From positions 1-9,953 of the forward strand of contig JAYEGM010000183.1 of assembly GCA_034659075.1 (NCBI GenBank): a DNA stretch of 9,953 nucleotides, written 5' to 3'. The stretch is from BMS3Bbin11 sp034659075 (GTDB lineage: Bacteria; Pseudomonadota; Gammaproteobacteria; BMS3Bbin11). The notes under the pieces are model-generated. The model was not told where the DNA came from, did no database searches, and saw only the letters and a program-made list of their open reading frames with translations. Position numbers and translations under genes: made by a program. Within the stretch, counting starts at the first letter, position 1. Each line of letters starts with the position of its first letter. This document shows positions 7,547-9,953 of this stretch, piece after piece.

Positions 7547-7575
7547 ACTGTTCGCCTGTATAACAGTAGCGAACA
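7547..7575. promoter_or_regulatory. Nested inverted repeats upstream of tusA
   Basis: Two inverted repeats interlock: TGTTCGC (7549-7555) with GCGAACA (7569-7575), spacer 13; and ACTGTT (7547-7552) with AACAGT (7562-7567), spacer 9. A TATAAC at 7559-7564 that could be a -10 lies between the arms, where a bound repressor would block transcription toward tusA. Function is inferred. Confidence 0.4.
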
Positions 7576-7638
7576 TCCCAACTCGAATTAGTAATTATTT
7601 ATTAACAATATCATATACTTTTAATTTTGGAGTAAACC

Positions 7639-7869
7639 ATGTCTGATTTTGATCAAGAACTTGACGCACGCGGATTGAACTGTCCTCTCCCTATCCTTCG
7701 GGCAAAAAAAGCGATAAATGGACTGGAAAGCGGGCAGGTACTGCGTATCATTGCCACTGATCCAGGTTCGGTAAAAGATTTTGAAGCCTTTGCAAAGCAG
7801 ACTGGCAATATACTGATGGAATCCGCAGAAAATGGTGGCGAGTTCACTTTTTTGATGAAAAAAGGCTGA
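7639..7869 (+). CDS. tusA: TusA-family sulfur-carrier protein
   Basis: TusA-type proteins carry sulfane sulfur as a cysteine persulfide in the cytoplasm. In sulfur oxidisers they pass it between rhodanese, DsrE-type proteins and the Dsr or sHdr machinery. The 76-residue protein has the family length and the motif LDARGLNCPLPILRAKK with persulfide cysteine C15 in CPLP, followed by the conserved VLRIIATDPGSVKDFEAF segment. It is the only cysteine. GGAG lies seven bases before the ATG. The next gene, 46 bases on, is a DsrE2-type protein; the linked tusA-dsrE2 pair (often with a rhodanese, absent here) is a known arrangement in sulfur oxidisers and favours a dissimilatory rather than a tRNA-thiolation role. 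Confidence 0.95.
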   Translation: MSDFDQELDARGLNCPLPILRAKKAINGLESGQVLRIIATDPGSVKDFEAFAKQTGNILMESAENGGEFTFLMKKG

Positions 7870-7915
7870 TTTTAAATATTTTCTTACAAACGGTGTATGC
7901 CGTGGAGTAAATGCT

Positions 7916-8395
7916 ATGTCTGAAAAGAAACTTGCTATTATTGCAACCAAGGGCACTCTTGACTGGGCCTACCCTCCTTTTATTCTGTCATCAACGGCCG
8001 CTGCACTGGGCTATGATGTGATGATTTTCTTTACTTTCTACGGCCTGCAACTGCTGAAAAAAGACCTGAACCTGAAAGTCAGCCCACTTGGCAACCCGGG
8101 CATGCCTATGCCTATGGGGATGGACAAGTGGTTTCCTGTACTCGGTACTGCGATACCCGGTATGGAAAGCATGATGACCATGATGATGAAAAACACCATG
8201 AAGAAAAAGGGTGTTGCCAGCATCGAAGACCTGCGTGAGCTCTGCATCGAAGCTGAAGTGAAGCTGGTTGCCTGCCAGATGACTGTGGACCTGTTCGACA
8301 TGAATCACAGCGATTTCCTCGATGGACTGGATTTTGTCGGCGCCGCATCATTCTTCGAATTTGCAGGCGATGCGGATATTACCCTGTATATCTGA
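7916..8395 (+). CDS. dsrE2: DsrE2-type DsrE/DsrF/DrsH-like sulfurtransferase
   Basis: A 159-residue member of the DsrE/DsrF-like family, DsrE2 branch, thought to take part in persulfide transfer next to TusA. It opens KKLAIIATKGTLDWAYPP, has a hydrophobic VMIFFTFYGLQLL segment (35-47) that may dip into or contact the membrane, and a methionine- and glycine-rich middle (59-95) with GNPGMPMP and PGMESMM. It ends with the conserved region containing C110 and C120 (KLVACQMTVDLF), the likely sulfur-binding residues. GGAG lies eight bases before the ATG; an ATG five bases earlier is out of frame. It is followed by two hairpins, the second a strong terminator, so tusA-dsrE2 forms a two-gene unit. 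Its exact donor and acceptor cannot be read from sequence. Confidence 0.9.
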   Translation: MSEKKLAIIATKGTLDWAYPPFILSSTAAALGYDVMIFFTFYGLQLLKKDLNLKVSPLGNPGMPMPMGMDKWFPVLGTAIPGMESMMTMMMKNTMKKKGVASIEDLRELCIEAEVKLVACQMTVDLFDMNHSDFLDGLDFVGAASFFEFAGDADITLYI

Positions 8396-8439
8396 GCAAC
8401 AGGTTTTGATGGGCTGATACCTGCACATCACAATCACTG

Positions 8440-8462
8440 TGGCCACAAAGCATTCGTGGCCA
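8440..8462 (+). repeat. Hairpin just upstream of the dsrE2 terminator
   Basis: TGGCCAC (8440-8446) and GTGGCCA (8456-8462) form a 7-base stem with a nine-base loop, four bases before the terminator stem. It could help protect the 3' end of the tusA-dsrE2 message or assist termination. Confidence 0.5.
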
Positions 8463-8465
8463 GCT

Positions 8466-8494
8466 AAAAAAGCCCGCCTTGATGCGGGCTTTTT
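8466..8494 (+). terminator. Intrinsic terminator of the tusA-dsrE2 unit
   Basis: An 11-base perfect stem (8467-8477 with 8484-8494) with GCCCGC/GCGGGC core, a six-base loop and five T residues at its end. The A run at 8466-8471 makes it partly bidirectional. It separates dsrE2 from the FadL-family gene, which therefore needs its own promoter. Confidence 0.92.
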
Positions 8495-8534
8495 GTTGCC
8501 TGATCGCAACAAACGAGTGTAATTTGCAACAAAC
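8495..8534. promoter_or_regulatory. Operator-like TTGC/GCAA half-site cluster upstream of the FadL-family gene
   Basis: GTTGC (8495-8499) and GCAAC (8506-8510) form an inverted repeat, and GCAACAAAC occurs at 8506-8514 and again at 8526-8534, exactly 20 bases (about two helix turns) on. The cluster ends 22 bases before a candidate -35 (8557). It resembles the set upstream of soxX: GTTGC-C-TGATCGCAA here against GTTGC-GG-TGATCGCAA there. Confidence 0.45.
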
Positions 8535-8556
8535 TTAAAAAATCACGGCATTTTTA

Positions 8557-8585
8557 TTGACTTATATGTGAAATTTGACCATGCT
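8557..8585 (+). promoter_or_regulatory. Candidate promoter of the FadL-family gene
   Basis: TTGACT (8557-8562) is followed after 17 bases by CATGCT (8580-8585), a good -35 with a weak -10. It would give a leader of about 96 bases before the ATG at 8688. It has the same look as the soxX candidate: strong -35, weak -10, half-site cluster just upstream. Confidence 0.4.
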
Positions 8586-8618
8586 TATGCCCACTAAGAG
8601 TCGTAATAAGAGATTCAA

Positions 8619-8637
8619 GTTGCCTGGAAACAACAAA
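8619..8637 (+). repeat. Second copy of GTTGCCTG-N4-CAACAAA
   Basis: GTTGCCTG-N4-CAACAAA occurs here and at 8495-8513, 124 bases apart in the same orientation, one copy either side of the candidate FadL-gene promoter. Each copy is an inverted repeat GTTG-N8-CAAC. Paired operators allowing looping are one reading; this copy would lie in the untranslated leader. Confidence 0.45.
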
Positions 8638-8687
8638 AACAAGCCCGGGTAGATGAAATTTTCATATTAATATATCCAGAGGTAAAG

Positions 8688-9953
8688 ATGATGATGATCC
8701 CCAAGAAGCAAGTATTAGTGTTAGCTGTCGCTGCAAGCATGGTTCTACCCAGTGTAGCAATGGCAACAAATGGTTATTTTTCACATGGTTTCGGTGTTAA
8801 ATCAAAAGGCATGGCGGGAGCAGGTCTTGCAATGCCGCTTGATGCTATGGATGCCACAATCAATCCTGCTAACATGGTCAATGTTGGCAGTCGTATCGAT
8901 GCTGGCGTGACCTGGTTCAGCCCGCGTCGCAGTTATACCGTCGATCAGGTCGGTCCATTCCTCGGCCCTCAAACCGGTGCATTTTCACTGATTCCCGGTA
9001 CCTTTGACAGTGACAACGAAAACTTCCTGATACCAAACTTTGGCTGGAATCACATGATTGATGACGTCAGCTCTATTGGCATCACTCTGGCTGGTAACGG
9101 TGGTATGAACTCTGAGTACCCTAACGTAACGGCCCCTGGCGCTCCTACAGGTACCTACTATGCCGGAACCGCTGGTGTTGATCTGATGCAGCTGGCAACC
9201 ATGGTTACCTATGCACGCCAGGTTTCTGATCAGGTTTCACTGGGTGTTTCCGGTATTTATGCCCTGGCTCGTTTCAAGGCAACAGGCCTGGCAAGCTTTG
9301 GACGCATGTCTACCGACCCGGCTCATCTGTCAGATAATGGTTATGATACAGCGGGTGGTTTTGGCGTTAAAGTTGGTATTACCGGTGATATAAATGAAGC
9401 CTTCTCGCTCGCTGCCTCCTACCAGAGCAAGATCAATATGGGTGAGTTTGAAGAGTATGCCGGGCTGTTTGCTGAGGGTGGCGATTTCGATATCCCGCAA
9501 ACATGGTCTCTTGGAGCGAGGTTCAGCCCTTCCAAAGAGCATACCATCCTGCTTGATTACCAGCGTATCGATTACAGCGATGCTGCTGCAATCTCTAACC
9601 CGATGATGCCAAACCTTGGTATGTGTATGGGTGGCGATCCTACAAGCTGCATGGGTGGTTCAAATGGACCAGGCTTTGGCTGGGAAGACACCAATATTAT
9701 CAAGCTGGGCTACCAGTACGATGCAGGAACCTGGCAGGCACGCGCTGGCTACTCTCACAACGATCAGCCTGTTCCTGATTCAGAAACGGTATTCAACATC
9801 CTCGCGCCCGGCGTAGTAGAGGATCACTGGACAGCGGGTTTTTCTACCAATGTCGGCAAATCCAGTTCACTTGATTTCTCATTCATGTGGGCGCCAGAAA
9901 CAGAAGTTAGTGGTGGTAACCCTCTGGCTGCCACACCTGGCGGGGATACCCAG
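8688..9953 (+). CDS. FadL/TodX-family outer-membrane transport protein (3' end outside window)
   Basis: FadL/TodX proteins are 14-strand outer-membrane barrels that pass hydrophobic compounds by lateral diffusion. The frame stays open for 422 codons to the window edge; family members run about 420-460, so little is missing. A Sec signal (residues 1-26, cut after AMA) is followed by NGYFSHGFGVKSKGMAGAG, the typical mature start, and by NPANM (59-63), the NPA element of the N-terminal hatch. Alternating barrel-strand patterns follow. A predicted loop has two similar cysteine-methionine stretches, MCMGG (C313) and SCMGG (C321), which may form a disulfide. The start is one of three consecutive ATGs (8688, 8691, 8694) behind AGAGG at 8678-8682; the second or third has better spacing. 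Its substrate is unknown; fatty acids, aromatics or, in this setting, hydrophobic sulfur are conceivable. Confidence 0.9.
   Translation, partial: MMMIPKKQVLVLAVAASMVLPSVAMATNGYFSHGFGVKSKGMAGAGLAMPLDAMDATINPANMVNVGSRIDAGVTWFSPRRSYTVDQVGPFLGPQTGAFSLIPGTFDSDNENFLIPNFGWNHMIDDVSSIGITLAGNGGMNSEYPNVTAPGAPTGTYYAGTAGVDLMQLATMVTYARQVSDQVSLGVSGIYALARFKATGLASFGRMSTDPAHLSDNGYDTAGGFGVKVGITGDINEAFSLAASYQSKINMGEFEEYAGLFAEGGDFDIPQTWSLGARFSPSKEHTILLDYQRIDYSDAAAISNPMMPNLGMCMGGDPTSCMGGSNGPGFGWEDTNIIKLGYQYDAGTWQARAGYSHNDQPVPDSETVFNILAPGVVEDHWTAGFSTNVGKSSSLDFSFMWAPETEVSGGNPLAATPGGDTQ

Larger units (their letters stand above)
7189..7638. other. AT-rich divergent intergenic region between bepA and tusA
   Basis: About 450 bases with no credible gene on either strand. 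The two flanking genes are transcribed away from it, so promoters for both should lie here. It holds a possible bepA promoter (7317-7345), a nested inverted repeat (7547-7575) and two copies of ATGCGTA 28 bases apart (7476-7482, 7504-7510). A minus-strand frame covering 7621-7956 overlaps tusA and is not coding. The tusA ribosome site GGAG is at 7629-7632. I see no tRNA-like fold and no transposon ends. Confidence 0.6.

Noticed and set aside
7621..7956. Minus-strand frame of 111 codons across tusA
   Set aside because: It is antisense to the well-conserved tusA and the dsrE2 start and resembles no known family.
7991..8351. Minus-strand frames rich in His, Met or Arg opposite dsrE2
   Set aside because: Their composition simply mirrors the Met-rich codons of dsrE2, and they are antisense to a conserved gene.
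9211..9816. Short plus- and minus-strand frames within the right-hand gene
   Set aside because: They are other-frame shadows of the continuous FadL-family reading frame that runs to the window edge.

Overview
The window looks like chromosomal DNA of a sulfur-oxidising proteobacterium, most likely a gammaproteobacterium. The reasons are a periplasmic thiosulfate-oxidation block in the order soxX-soxY-soxZ-soxA, a cytoplasmic sulfur-relay pair (tusA, dsrE2), a BepA-type outer-membrane quality-control protease and a FadL/TodX-type outer-membrane channel. The taxonomic call is inference from gene content. No RNA gene, CRISPR array, insertion sequence or phage gene was seen.

Layout. (1) Positions 3-3264, plus strand: the C-terminal two thirds of a pyruvate:ferredoxin/flavodoxin oxidoreductase (nifJ, cut by the left edge), followed after one base by a dihydroorotate-dehydrogenase-like flavoprotein. 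This unit converges on the sox operon at a bidirectional hairpin terminator (about 3287-3315). (2) Positions 3334-5542, minus strand: soxXYZA, transcribed right to left. Two perfect intercistronic hairpins bracket soxY-soxZ, one at the soxX/soxY junction and one at the soxZ/soxA junction. (3) Positions 5737-7188, minus strand: a BepA-like M48 metalloprotease with C-terminal TPR-like repeats, upstream of sox and in the same direction, with a promoter-like region between them. (4) Positions 7189-7638: an AT-rich divergent intergenic region with nested inverted repeats. (5) Positions 7639-8395, plus strand: tusA and dsrE2, closed by a strong terminator. (6) Positions 8688-9953, plus strand: a FadL/TodX-family porin, cut by the right edge.

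How the parts fit. SoxXA attaches thiosulfate oxidatively to the C-terminal cysteine of SoxY in SoxYZ. SoxY carries a twin-arginine signal and SoxZ has no leader, as in the known co-export of the pair. SoxB and SoxCD are not in this window. TusA and DsrE2 handle persulfide sulfur in the cytoplasm. The FadL-type channel and the BepA-like protease act at the outer membrane; a link to sulfur uptake is only a hypothesis. Similar clusters of TTGC/GCAA half-sites lie 22-26 bases upstream of candidate -35 boxes for both soxX and the FadL gene, which suggests shared regulation.

I do not see a clearly new multi-gene system. The observations most worth following are the hairpin-bracketed soxYZ segment, the shared TTGC/GCAA site clusters, and the DHOD-like partner of PFOR, which lacks the usual DHOD active-site motif.
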